From: Modestobacter sp.
GTDB lineage: Bacteria; Actinomycetota; Actinomycetes; Mycobacteriales; Geodermatophilaceae
NCBI GenBank assembly: GCA_025965635.1
Contig: JAOPWO010000236.1
Location: 1 to 5,731, forward strand
Direction: 5' to 3'
Length of the DNA stretch: 5,731 nt
In this document: one piece after another, positions 1 through 5,559 of the stretch
Layout of the letters: every line of letters starts with the position of its first letter
Numbering within the stretch: position 1 is the first letter of the stretch
Translations under genes and position numbers: made by a program
The notes under the pieces: generated by a model
Databases searched by the model: none
What the model saw: only the letters and a program-made list of their open reading frames with translations
Told to the model about the DNA's origin: nothing

Positions 1-1
1 C

Positions 2-310
2 AAGGAGGGCGGCGAGCTGTACGAGACGCTGGCCCGGCTCGACGCCGAGGGTTGCGCCCGGTACGTGGTCACCGACATCACCAAGGACGGCACGCTCCGC
101 GGGCCGAACCTGGAGCTGCTGGGCGAGGTGTGTGCGGCCACCGCCCGCCCGGTCATCGCCTCCGGCGGGGTGAGCTCGCTGGACGACATCCGGGCGCTGG
201 CCGCGCTGGTCCCGGTCGGGGTCGAGGGTGCGATCGTCGGCAAGGCGCTGTACGCCGGGGCGTTCCGGCTGCCCGAGGCGCTGGCGGTCACGGAGGACGT
301 GGCCGGATGA
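2..310 (+). CDS. priA: Phosphoribosyl isomerase A (HisA / dual HisA-TrpF type), 3' part
   Basis: This is the C-terminal 102 residues of a (beta/alpha)8-barrel isomerase; the 5' end lies before the window. The enzyme opens the ribose ring of ProFAR to give PRFAR, the fourth step of histidine synthesis. In most actinobacteria the same protein also performs the TrpF reaction of tryptophan synthesis. Visible motifs are VVTDITKDGTLRGPN (fragment residues 22-36), which contains the Thr and Asp matching T170 and D175 of M. tuberculosis PriA, then PVIASGGVSSLDD, a phosphate-binding strand, and GVEGAIVGKALY, the second half of the phosphate site. The KDGT and SGGVSS sequences fit PriA better than a plain HisA, but the N-terminal catalytic Asp and the loops that decide dual specificity are not in the window. 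The stop overlaps the next start (ATGA), which indicates an operon with the RidA-like gene and hisF. Confidence 0.93.
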   Translation, partial: KEGGELYETLARLDAEGCARYVVTDITKDGTLRGPNLELLGEVCAATARPVIASGGVSSLDDIRALAALVPVGVEGAIVGKALYAGAFRLPEALAVTEDVAG

Positions 311-699
311 GCTCGCTCCGGATCGGTTCGGGGGCGCCCTGGGAGGACGTCGTCGGCTACAGCCGCGTCGTGGTCAGCGGTGACAGCGCCTGGGTGAGCG
401 GCACCACCGCCACCCTCGACGGCGAGGTCGTCCACCCCGGCGACGCCGGCGCGCAGACCAGGGTTGCGCTGGCCGGCATCGGCCGGGCGCTGGAGCGGGC
501 CGGATTCGACCTCCGCGACGTGGTCCGCACCCGGATGTACGTCACCGACATCGCCCGCTGGGAGGAGGTCGGCCGCGCGCACGGGGAGGTCTTCGGCGAC
601 ATCCGACCGGCCACCTCGATGGTGCAGGTGGGCGCGCTCATCGACCCGGCGATGCTGGTCGAGGTCGAGGCGGACGCCGTCCGGGAGACCCGGGCATGA
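307..699 (+). CDS. RidA/YjgF/YER057c/UK114-family protein lacking the RidA arginine
   Basis: A 130-residue protein of normal Rid-family length. Rid proteins are trimeric; the RidA subgroup hydrolyses reactive enamines and imines such as 2-aminoacrylate, which protects PLP enzymes. Family landmarks are Tyr18 near the N-terminus, WVSGTT (29-34), VVRTRMYVTDI (72-82), IRPATSMVQVGALIDP (99-114) and VEVEADA (118-124). Aligned by eye to E. coli RidA, the PARS segment with catalytic Arg105 reads PATS here, so Thr103 replaces that Arg. Loss of this Arg is typical of Rid subgroups without the imine deaminase activity, so that activity should not be assumed. The ATG was chosen because it overlaps the priA stop (ATGA) and has GGAGG at 292-296. 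An in-frame upstream start exists, but it would lie inside priA. Placement between priA and hisF suggests a link to histidine synthesis, which is inference. Confidence 0.9.
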   Translation: MSSLRIGSGAPWEDVVGYSRVVVSGDSAWVSGTTATLDGEVVHPGDAGAQTRVALAGIGRALERAGFDLRDVVRTRMYVTDIARWEEVGRAHGEVFGDIRPATSMVQVGALIDPAMLVEVEADAVRETRA

Positions 700-1490
700 G
701 CCTCGCCGTGCGGGTCATCCCGTGCCTGGACGTGGACGCCGGCCGGGTGGTCAAGGGCGTCAACTTCGTCGACCTCCGGGACGCCGGCGACCCGGTCGAG
801 ATGGCTCGCGTGTACGACGCCGAGGGCGCCGACGAGCTCACCTTCCTCGACATCACGGCCAGCTCCGGGAACCGGGAGACCACCTACGACGTGGTGCGTC
901 GGACGGCGGAGAGCGTATTCATCCCGCTGACCGTCGGCGGCGGGGTGCGGGCGGTCGAGGACGTCGACCGGCTGCTCCGGGCCGGGGCGGACAAGGTCGC
1001 GGTGAACACCGCTGCCGTCGAGCGGCCGGAGCTGATCGCCGACATTGCGCACCGGTACGGCAACCAGGTGCTCGTGCTGTCCCTCGACGCGCGGCGCTGC
1101 CGCGACGGCGTCACCACGGACTCCGGCTTCGAGGTCACCACGCACGGCGGACGGCGCGGGACCGGCCGGGACGCGGTGGCGTGGGTGGTGCAGGCCGCCG
1201 AGCTCGGGGTGGGCGAGGTGCTGCTCAACTCGATGGACGCCGACGGCACCCGGGCCGGGTTCGACACCGACCTGATCACCGCCGTGCGCCGGGAGGTCAC
1301 CGTGCCGCTGATCGCCAGCGGGGGAGCGGGCGCGGTGGAGCACTTCCCGCCGGCGGTGGCCGCCGGCGCGGACGCGGTGCTCGCCGCCAGCGTCTTCCAC
1401 TTCGGCCAGCTGCGGGTCGGCGACGTCAAGCAGGCCCTCGCCGAGGCCGGCGTGCCGGTGCGCCGGGAGGCGGACCACCCCCAGCGCTGA
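696..1490 (+). CDS. hisF: Imidazole glycerol phosphate synthase, cyclase subunit HisF
   Basis: Complete 264-residue HisF, close to the usual length of about 250-260. With the glutaminase HisH it converts PRFAR plus ammonia to imidazole glycerol phosphate and AICAR, step five of histidine synthesis in the cytoplasm; AICAR feeds purine synthesis. It is a (beta/alpha)8 barrel. The strand-1 motif VIPCLDVDAGRVVKG (7-21) carries Asp12, and VLSLDARR (127-134) carries Asp131; these match the two catalytic aspartates (D11 and D130 in T. maritima). Phosphate-binding motifs are LTVGGGVR (78-85), LLNSMDADGT (176-185), IASGGAG (206-212) and AASVFHFG (230-237). The start overlaps the stop of the RidA-like gene by ATGA and has GGGAG at 683-687. 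It lies directly downstream of priA, as expected. No hisI follows, so the operon seems to end here. Confidence 0.97.
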   Translation: MSLAVRVIPCLDVDAGRVVKGVNFVDLRDAGDPVEMARVYDAEGADELTFLDITASSGNRETTYDVVRRTAESVFIPLTVGGGVRAVEDVDRLLRAGADKVAVNTAAVERPELIADIAHRYGNQVLVLSLDARRCRDGVTTDSGFEVTTHGGRRGTGRDAVAWVVQAAELGVGEVLLNSMDADGTRAGFDTDLITAVRREVTVPLIASGGAGAVEHFPPAVAAGADAVLAASVFHFGQLRVGDVKQALAEAGVPVRREADHPQR

Positions 1491-1505
1491 GGGAGTGCGG
1501 CTCCC
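1491..1505 (+). terminator. Small GC hairpin just after hisF
   Basis: GGGAG-tgcgg-CTCCC is a perfect 5-bp stem with a 5-base loop, starting one base after the hisF stop codon. There is no U-tract, so this is not a standard intrinsic terminator. Many actinobacterial terminators lack a U-tract, and the location is right for the end of the his operon. A stem this short arises easily by chance in GC-rich DNA. Confidence 0.25.
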
Positions 1506-1526
1506 GCCGCGAGGCCGTGCGGCTCC
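1495..1526 (+). repeat. Short direct repeat GTGCGGCTCC, two copies
   Basis: The 10-mer GTGCGGCTCC occurs at 1495-1504 and again at 1517-1526, a 22-base offset. The first copy forms part of the loop and 3' stem of the hairpin after hisF. Both lie in the non-coding stretch before the DUF222-like remnant. The pair may be a duplication scar or chance; nothing shows a function. Confidence 0.35.
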
Positions 1527-2043
1527 GCCCGGTCCCGGCCGGCCGCGGTGGACGAGGTCGTGGTGCTGGTGGCGGGCAAGACCCCGGCTCAGCTGCGGGT
1601 CGCCGCCCGGCGGGTGGTGGCCCGGCTGGACGCCGGAGCCCGCCTGCGAGAGGAGCGGCGTCGAGGAGCGTTGCCACAGGAGGAACCCGCGCCATCGCTT
1701 CCTGTGCGGGAACCGGGTCGGGCGGCACACCGTCGCCGCTCCCTTCCTCGCCCGGCTGCTGTCACCGGACGACGCCCGCAAGGCCACCCTGGCCGCCGCG
1801 GTCACCGCCGTGGTCCTCGGCTCCCGCGACCGGCTCGACCGTGACGGGGTCTCCTGGGTGTCGCCGGACTTCTCCGACCTGGTCCCGTCCATCTCCGCCC
1901 TGCCCGGCACCGCGGCGCTCTGCGGGGTCCTCTCCGCGACCGCCGGTGCCTGGCGGGCCTGGATCGCCGGCGGGGTCATCGCGGCCGGGGTCGTCCTGCA
2001 CACCGGCCACCGGTACCGCCAGGAGGTCGACGATGCCGGCTGA
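1495..2043 (+). CDS. Small hypothetical membrane protein, 5' end unclear and possibly degraded
   Basis: I do not recognise this protein. The open frame has a conventional start only at GTG 1495, but its first 65 or so codons are Trp/Arg-rich and look like a shadow frame. Convincing protein with G/C-ending codons starts around 1702-1711 (NRVGRHTVAAPFLARLLSP) and runs to the stop, about 110 residues. The later part has a short hydrophobic stretch (ATLAAAVTAVVLG), an acidic linker (SPDFSDLVPS) and two adjacent likely membrane helices (about TAALCGVLSATAGAW and AWIAGGVIAAGVVLH) before a charged tail. The next in-frame start after 1495 is GTG 1810, which would give 77 residues. The strong ribosome binding site at 1678-1685 is not followed by a usable start in this frame, so the true start may be lost or shifted by an indel. 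The 3' end overlaps the regulator gene by 11 bases, so the two look like a coupled membrane-protein/regulator pair. Confidence 0.5.
   Translation: MRLPPRGRAAPPGPGRPRWTRSWCWWRARPRLSCGSPPGGWWPGWTPEPACERSGVEERCHRRNPRHRFLCGNRVGRHTVAAPFLARLLSPDDARKATLAAAVTAVVLGSRDRLDRDGVSWVSPDFSDLVPSISALPGTAALCGVLSATAGAWRAWIAGGVIAAGVVLHTGHRYRQEVDDAG
1548..1668 (+). pseudogene. Possible remnant of a DUF222/13E12-type protein
   Basis: In the frame beginning at GTG 1548, about 40 residues read as credible protein: a VDEVVVLVAGKTPAQLR segment, then an AARRVVARLDAGARLREER segment. They resemble the part of DUF222 (13E12 repeat, HNH-linked) proteins that reads roughly GKTPxQLRxAxRRAVxxxDPxxAxxRRxxA. Codons end in G or C until about 1650 and then lose that pattern, and beyond that point another frame takes over. 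No HNH nuclease motif follows, and a full DUF222 protein is several hundred residues, so this would be a small internal fragment. Such genes are often multi-copy in actinobacteria, so a decayed copy is plausible. The match is by memory of the family pattern; it could also be chance coding-like sequence. Confidence 0.3.
1678..1685 (+). promoter_or_regulatory. Strong Shine-Dalgarno (AGGAGGAA) with no proper start codon after it
   Basis: AGGAGGAA is a near-ideal ribosome binding site. The next 20 bases hold no ATG or TTG. The only nearby GTG (1704) is in a frame that does not continue into the membrane-protein frame, and an ATC sits at 1694 at the right distance but in the wrong frame. It probably marks where the downstream gene once began. 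Confidence 0.4.
2021..2026 (+). promoter_or_regulatory. Ribosome binding site AGGAGG deciding the regulator start
   Basis: A perfect AGGAGG lies 6 bases before ATG 2033, inside the end of the membrane-protein frame. It sets the regulator start at 2033 rather than at GTG 2118, which only opens the post-frameshift frame and yields a nonsense N-terminus. It also indicates coupled translation with the upstream gene. Confidence 0.7.
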
Positions 2044-2372
2044 GCTGCCGGAGGCCGGCGAGGTCATCCACGCACCCCAGCGATCCCGGATCTGCGCGGT
2101 GCTCAGCGCGGCGCACCGTGTCGAGTCCGGCGTGCTGCAGGAGCGCCTCGGGCTCCACGTCAGCACTCAGCGAGCACCTCGCCCACCTGACCGCCGCCGG
2201 CTACGTCACGCAGCACCGCGGCGTCCGCGACTCCCGCAGCAGGCTCTGGCTCGCCCCCACGCCCGAGGGCACCCGCGCCTACGCCGAGCACGTCCAGGCG
2301 CTGCAGCAGATCATCACCAGCGACGCGAGCTGCCCCGGACAGGCGGCCCACGAGCAGGTCCGCGAGCGATGA
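2033..2372 (+). pseudogene. Winged-helix transcriptional regulator (MarR/ArsR-like) broken by a frameshift
   Basis: Two frames together read as one regulator of about 112 residues. From ATG 2033: VIHAPQRSRICAVLSAAH, then VESGVLQERLGLH, which are helices 1 and 2 of a winged HTH. From about 2160, one base out of phase, comes SALSEHLAHLTAAGYV (recognition helix), then the wing with an SRSRLWLAPTPEGTRAY segment and a C-terminal helix ending at TGA 2370-2372. Members of this family usually have LGLSDSALSKHL at the join, so a loss of 2 bases (or gain of 1) near 2159-2160 explains the break. Continuing in the first frame gives an Arg/Pro-rich shadow without HTH character. The start is supported by AGGAGG six bases upstream. 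Possible causes are a true pseudogene, a sequencing error or programmed frameshifting; I favour one of the first two. It probably once controlled the overlapping membrane-protein gene and perhaps the isomerase-like gene 10 bases downstream. Confidence 0.75.
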
Positions 2373-2382
2373 AGGGACGAAG

Positions 2383-2991
2383 ATGACCGAGGATGGGCGT
2401 GATCGGCAGTCGTGGGTGGCGCGGACGTACGACGGCCTCGCCGACCTGCTGGCCTCCGGGCCGGCGGAGTCCTGGGACGCCCCGTCGCTGTGCGCGGGAT
2501 GGCAGGTCCGGCACGTGGTGGCGCACGTGACGATGCCAGCGCGGCTGTCGCCCGAGCAGTTCGGGGCCGAGATGGCGGCTGCGGGCGGCGACTTCGCCCG
2601 GCTTTCCGACACCGTGGCGGCCCGCGACGCCTCCCTGCCGGTCGTCGAGCTCCTGGGTGCCCTGCGCTCGCCGGTGCTGCACGCCTGGCAGCCGCCGGGC
2701 GGTGGTGCAGCCGGTGCGCTGAGCCACGCCGTCGTCCACGCCCTGGACGTGACCCTCGCGCTCGGCAGGGCGGCGGTCGCACCGGCCGAGGCGGTGGTCG
2801 CCGTCCTCGACCAGCTCACCGCCGCGGGTGGTGCGGTCCACGGGGTCGACCTGACCGGTGTCCGCATCGAGGCCGCCGACACCGACCGGGGCTGGGGGAC
2901 CGGCGAGGTCGTCCGCGCGGACACCGGCCAGCTGGTCGCGCTCCTGGGTGGTCGCCGCCTCCTCGACGGCCGCGTCCTCCGCCGCCACTGA
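2383..2991 (+). CDS. Maleylpyruvate isomerase-family (DinB-fold, mycothiol-type) protein
   Basis: A 202-residue protein of the TIGR03083/MDMPI-like family: a four-helix DinB-type metal-binding domain followed by a small C-terminal domain. Some relatives are mycothiol-dependent isomerases or transferases; most have no known substrate. Visible motifs are the N-terminal helix ending in SWDAPSLCAGWQVRHVVAHVT (about 30-50, with His48 in the ligand position), SHAVVHALDVTLALG (114-128) and a C-terminal GVRIEAADTDRGWGTGEVV segment, which matches the family's end region. In C. glutamicum MDMPI the second ligand pair is Glu-x3-His; here it is His115-x3-His119, giving an all-His triad like DinB/YfiT proteins. 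The start is ATG 2383, with AAGGGA at 2372-2377. It lies 10 bases after the broken regulator, so it is probably in the same transcript, and it is convergent with a second member of the fold. Cytoplasmic, with no signal peptide seen. Confidence 0.8.
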   Translation: MTEDGRDRQSWVARTYDGLADLLASGPAESWDAPSLCAGWQVRHVVAHVTMPARLSPEQFGAEMAAAGGDFARLSDTVAARDASLPVVELLGALRSPVLHAWQPPGGGAAGALSHAVVHALDVTLALGRAAVAPAEAVVAVLDQLTAAGGAVHGVDLTGVRIEAADTDRGWGTGEVVRADTGQLVALLGGRRLLDGRVLRRH

Positions 2992-2998
2992 CCCGGAC

Positions 2999-3625
2999 TC
3001 AGGCGGTGCTGACCTCGACCCGCGCGGCGTCCGTCCGGCCGCTCACCCAGAGCAGCACCTCCAGCGGCTCCCCGGCCACGGTCGTCGTCGGCCTGCCCTC
3101 CCGGAGCCGCCGTTGCGACGAGTCCCCGGCCGGCCGGTCGGTCCGCCGCACCACCAGCCCACCCGCCGTCCGGCGCAGCGCTCCGCCGCGCGCCATCAGC
3201 GGTACCGCCCGCCACATCCGGTCCTGCACCTCCGCGGGTAGCTCCCGGGGCGCCCAGTCGGGCTGGGCCCGGCGCACGTCCTCGTGGTGGACCAGCATCT
3301 CGGCGCCGTTCATCGCCCGGTCCAGCGCCGGCCACGCTCCCGGCAGCCATCCTCCCGGCCCGGACCGCACCTCGTGCACCAGCTGGGCCCACATCCGGGT
3401 CCGTCCCGCCCGCGACCGCACCCGGTCGGTCCACGCCGCGAACGGCCCGCCGAGCACCAGCCCGGGCATCGAGTCGGGTCGCCGGTCCCGCACCACCAGG
3501 TGGGCGGCGAGGTCGCGGGTCCGCCAGCCCTCGCAGCACGTCGGCTGATCCGGCCCGAGCTCCTCCAGCAGGTCGGCCAGCGCCGCCCGCTCCGACTGCG
3601 ACAGCGACTCCGCGGGGCTCGGCAT
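2999..3625 (-). CDS. TIGR03085-type maleylpyruvate isomerase-family metal-binding protein
   Basis: A 208-residue protein that reads throughout like the actinobacterial TIGR03085 family, whose substrate is not known. Motifs are LADLLEELGPDQPTCCEGW (16-34), RDLAAHLVVRDRRPDSMPG (37-55), the helix NGAEMLVHHEDVRRAQPDW (106-124) and a C-terminal segment, RRTAGGLVVRRTD to GEPLEVLLWVSGR, that forms the small second domain. His42, Glu109 and His113 fit the metal triad His...Glu-x3-His of C. glutamicum MDMPI. Its stop codon is 7 bases from that of the convergent isomerase-family gene, and no clear terminator separates them. No Shine-Dalgarno is seen before the ATG. A TAGCCT box ending 6 bases upstream suggests a leaderless transcript. 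Family assignment is strong; the reaction and thiol cofactor are inferred only from relatives. Confidence 0.87.
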   Translation of the reverse strand: MPSPAESLSQSERAALADLLEELGPDQPTCCEGWRTRDLAAHLVVRDRRPDSMPGLVLGGPFAAWTDRVRSRAGRTRMWAQLVHEVRSGPGGWLPGAWPALDRAMNGAEMLVHHEDVRRAQPDWAPRELPAEVQDRMWRAVPLMARGGALRRTAGGLVVRRTDRPAGDSSQRRLREGRPTTTVAGEPLEVLLWVSGRTDAARVEVSTA

Positions 3626-3631
3626 CCGGCG

Positions 3632-3637
3632 AGGCTA
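3632..3637 (-). promoter_or_regulatory. Candidate -10 box for a leaderless transcript
   Basis: Read on the minus strand, TAGCCT fits the actinobacterial TANNNT -10 pattern and ends 6 bases before the ATG of the TIGR03085-type gene. Transcription would then start at or next to the ATG. No -35 match was seen at the usual distance, and no ribosome binding site is present, both of which are common in leaderless genes. Confidence 0.4.
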
Positions 3638-3644
3638 GAGCAGT

Positions 3645-3662
3645 CCGGGCGCCGCTGCCCGG
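3645..3662. promoter_or_regulatory. GC palindrome in the divergent intergenic region
   Basis: CCGGGC-gccgct-GCCCGG is a perfect 6+6 inverted repeat with a 6-base spacer. It sits between the start regions of the minus-strand isomerase-family gene and the ABC transporter genes. It could be an operator for a dimeric repressor or a chance GC palindrome; no regulator for it is in the window. Confidence 0.25.
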
Positions 3663-3688
3663 CGTGCTCCGCTCAGCCCGGCAAGCCT

Positions 3689-3717
3689 TTAGACGGGGTA
3701 AGGAGCGCGGGTACGCT
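3689..3717 (+). promoter_or_regulatory. Candidate sigma-A-type promoter of the ABC transporter genes
   Basis: TACGCT at 3712-3717 fits the TANNNT -10 pattern. TTAGAC at 3689-3694 lies 17 bases upstream as a weak -35. The surrounding stretch (about 3681-3717) is unusually AT-rich for this window. A start near 3724 would give a leader of about 30 bases before GTG 3754. The -35 match is poor, so this is tentative. Confidence 0.35.
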
Positions 3718-3753
3718 CGCCGTTCCCACCGCACCACCGTCGAGGGGACACCC

Positions 3754-5559
3754 GTGCCGCGCCGCAGAGACGCCGTCGTCCGGCGCGGGTTCCGCCACGT
3801 CGGGCGCGCCGTCGTCGAGCAGCCCGGGATCTTCGTCCTCGCCGTCCTCGGCAGCAGCCTCTACGGCGGCATGACCGTCGCCAGCGCCTACGTCATCGGC
3901 GAGATCGCCGACCGCGTCCTGCTGCCCGCCGTCGACGACGGCGCCACCACCGCCGCGGCACTCGCCCTGGCCGCCACCGCCATCCTCGTGGTCGCGCTGC
4001 TGAAGACCGTCGGCATCCTGGGCCGCCGTCTCTTCGCCGGGATCATGAGCTACCGGCTGATGGCCGACTACCGGCGCCGCGTCACCGGCCAGTACCTCCG
4101 CCTCCCGCTGTCCTGGCACCAGCGGCACCCCACCGGCCAGCTGCTGTCCAACGCCAACTCCGACGTCGAGGCCAGCTGGTTCTTCGTCTCCCCGCTGCCC
4201 TTCGCCGTCGGCGCCCTGGTCATGATGGCGATCACCGTCGCCGCCCTCGTCCTCACCGATCCGCTGCTGGCGGTCGTGGGCCTGGTCGTCTTCCCGCTGG
4301 TCTTCGCCCTCAACGCCGTCTACAGCCAGGTCATGTCGCCGCGGGTGCAGCGGGCCCAGCAGCTCCGCGCCGAGGTCAGCGAGATCGCCCACGAGAGCTT
4401 CGACGCCGCGCTCGTGGTCAAGACCCTCGGCCGGGAGGCCGACGAGACCACCCGCTTCGCCGTCAAGGCCGACGAGCTGCGCGACGGCCTCATCGCCGTC
4501 GGCCGTGCCCGTGGCCTGTTCGACCCGCTCATGGAGGCGCTGCCCAACCTCGGCACGCTCGCCGTCCTGCTCATCGGCGCCGACCGCGTCGCGTCCGGGG
4601 TCACCGACGCCGGCGACCTCGTCTCCATCGCCTACCTCTTCACGCTCCTCGCCCTGCCCATCCGCGCGATCGGCTGGGTGCTCGCCGACCTGCCCCGCGC
4701 ACTGGCCGGGTTCGACCGGGTCACCCCCGTCCTGGAAGCCACCGGCGAGACCCTGCACGGCCCCGACGCCGCCCCCGCCGGCACCGGCGGCGCTGCTCTC
4801 GCCGTCACCGGCGTCGACTTCCGCTTCGCCGGCGCCGCGCGCCCCACCCTGGACGGCGTCACCTTCGAGGTGGTCGCCGGCAGCACGGTCGCGGTCGTCG
4901 GCCCCACCGGCTCGGGCAAGTCCACCCTGGCCGGTCTCCTGGTCCGGCTCGTCGACCCGCACACCGGTGCGGTCCTGCTGGACGGCGTCGACCTCCGCAC
5001 GCTCCGCGAGGGCGAGGTCAGCAGCCAGGTCGCCTTCGTCCCCCAGTCGACGTTCCTCTTCGACGACACCGTCCGGGACAACGTCACCCTCGGTGCCCCC
5101 TACGGCGACGCCGAGGTCACCGCCGCCCTCCGGGTCGCCGCGGCCGACGAGTTCGTCACCCGCCTCCCCGACGGCCTCGACACCCGGGTGGGCGAGCGCG
5201 GCGCCACCCTCTCCGGCGGTCAGCGCCAGCGGCTGGCGCTGGCCCGCGCCGTCGTCCGCCGGCCGCGGCTGCTCGTCCTGGACGACGCCACCAGCGCCGT
5301 CGACCCCGCCGTCGAGGCCCGCATCCTCGACGCCCTCCGCGCCGGCGAGAGCCCGGTGACCGTGGTGGTGGTGGCCTACCGGCAGGCGACCATCGCCCTC
5401 GCCGACGAGGTCGTCTGGCTGGAGAACGGCCGGCTGGTGGCCCGCGGCAGCCACGCCGAGCTGCTCGCCGCCGTCCCCGGCTACGCCCGGCTGGTGCACG
5501 CCTACCAGCCGCCCGAGTTCGGCGGGCGCACCGCCGAGCCGATCGAGGTAGTGGCATGA
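3754..5559 (+). CDS. ABC exporter half-transporter (TMD-NBD), degenerate catalytic site subunit
   Basis: A 601-residue fused membrane and ATPase subunit of the type IV (multidrug/lipid) exporter class; the substrate cannot be told. About six membrane helices are visible, near 26-48, 65-90, 147-167, 168-190, 261-283 and 287-309. The nucleotide-binding domain starts near 348 with Walker A GPTGSGKST (383-391), Q-loop Gln431, signature LSGGQ (486-490), Walker B LLVLDD (506-511) and D-loop SAVD (514-517). Two catalytic positions are altered: Asp511 replaces the catalytic Glu after Walker B, and Tyr542 in VVVVAYRQ replaces the switch His. This is the pattern of the weak-site subunit in heterodimeric exporters such as TM287/288. 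The partner is likely the gene that overlaps its stop by ATGA. Start GTG 3754 was chosen for GAGGGG at 3742-3747; an in-frame GTG at 3664 would add 30 residues without family character and cover the promoter region. Confidence 0.93.
   Translation: MPRRRDAVVRRGFRHVGRAVVEQPGIFVLAVLGSSLYGGMTVASAYVIGEIADRVLLPAVDDGATTAAALALAATAILVVALLKTVGILGRRLFAGIMSYRLMADYRRRVTGQYLRLPLSWHQRHPTGQLLSNANSDVEASWFFVSPLPFAVGALVMMAITVAALVLTDPLLAVVGLVVFPLVFALNAVYSQVMSPRVQRAQQLRAEVSEIAHESFDAALVVKTLGREADETTRFAVKADELRDGLIAVGRARGLFDPLMEALPNLGTLAVLLIGADRVASGVTDAGDLVSIAYLFTLLALPIRAIGWVLADLPRALAGFDRVTPVLEATGETLHGPDAAPAGTGGAALAVTGVDFRFAGAARPTLDGVTFEVVAGSTVAVVGPTGSGKSTLAGLLVRLVDPHTGAVLLDGVDLRTLREGEVSSQVAFVPQSTFLFDDTVRDNVTLGAPYGDAEVTAALRVAAADEFVTRLPDGLDTRVGERGATLSGGQRQRLALARAVVRRPRLLVLDDATSAVDPAVEARILDALRAGESPVTVVVVAYRQATIALADEVVWLENGRLVARGSHAELLAAVPGYARLVHAYQPPEFGGRTAEPIEVVA

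Noticed and set aside
357..2003. Long minus-strand open frame opposite ridA-like and hisF
   Set aside because: It is antisense to hisF, which has all catalytic motifs; the translation is Arg/Pro/His-rich without family features.
2118..2372. GTG 2118 as the start of an intact 84-residue regulator
   Set aside because: The first 14 residues are Ser/Cys-rich with no HTH character and no ribosome site is seen, while ATG 2033 has a perfect AGGAGG and encodes helices 1-2 of the same fold in another frame.
464..2386. Long plus-strand frame running through hisF into the regulator
   Set aside because: Out-of-frame with hisF and Arg/Gly/Pro-rich. Only its stretch from ATG 2033 to about 2158 is real, as the first part of the broken regulator.
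2160..3737. Long minus-strand frame covering the regulator and both isomerase-family genes
   Set aside because: Arg/Ala/Gly-rich shadow translation in a different frame from the real minus-strand TIGR03085-type gene. No recognisable motifs.
3664..3753. Upstream GTG 3664 as the ABC subunit start
   Set aside because: The added 30 residues are Arg/Ser-rich without transporter character and cover the AT-rich candidate promoter; GTG 3754 has a well-spaced ribosome site.
3673..5499. Very long open frame on the minus strand opposite the ABC gene
   Set aside because: Asp/Gly/Glu-rich low-complexity translation with no domains. It mirrors the codon bias of a clear ABC transporter on the plus strand, a usual effect of GC-rich codons.
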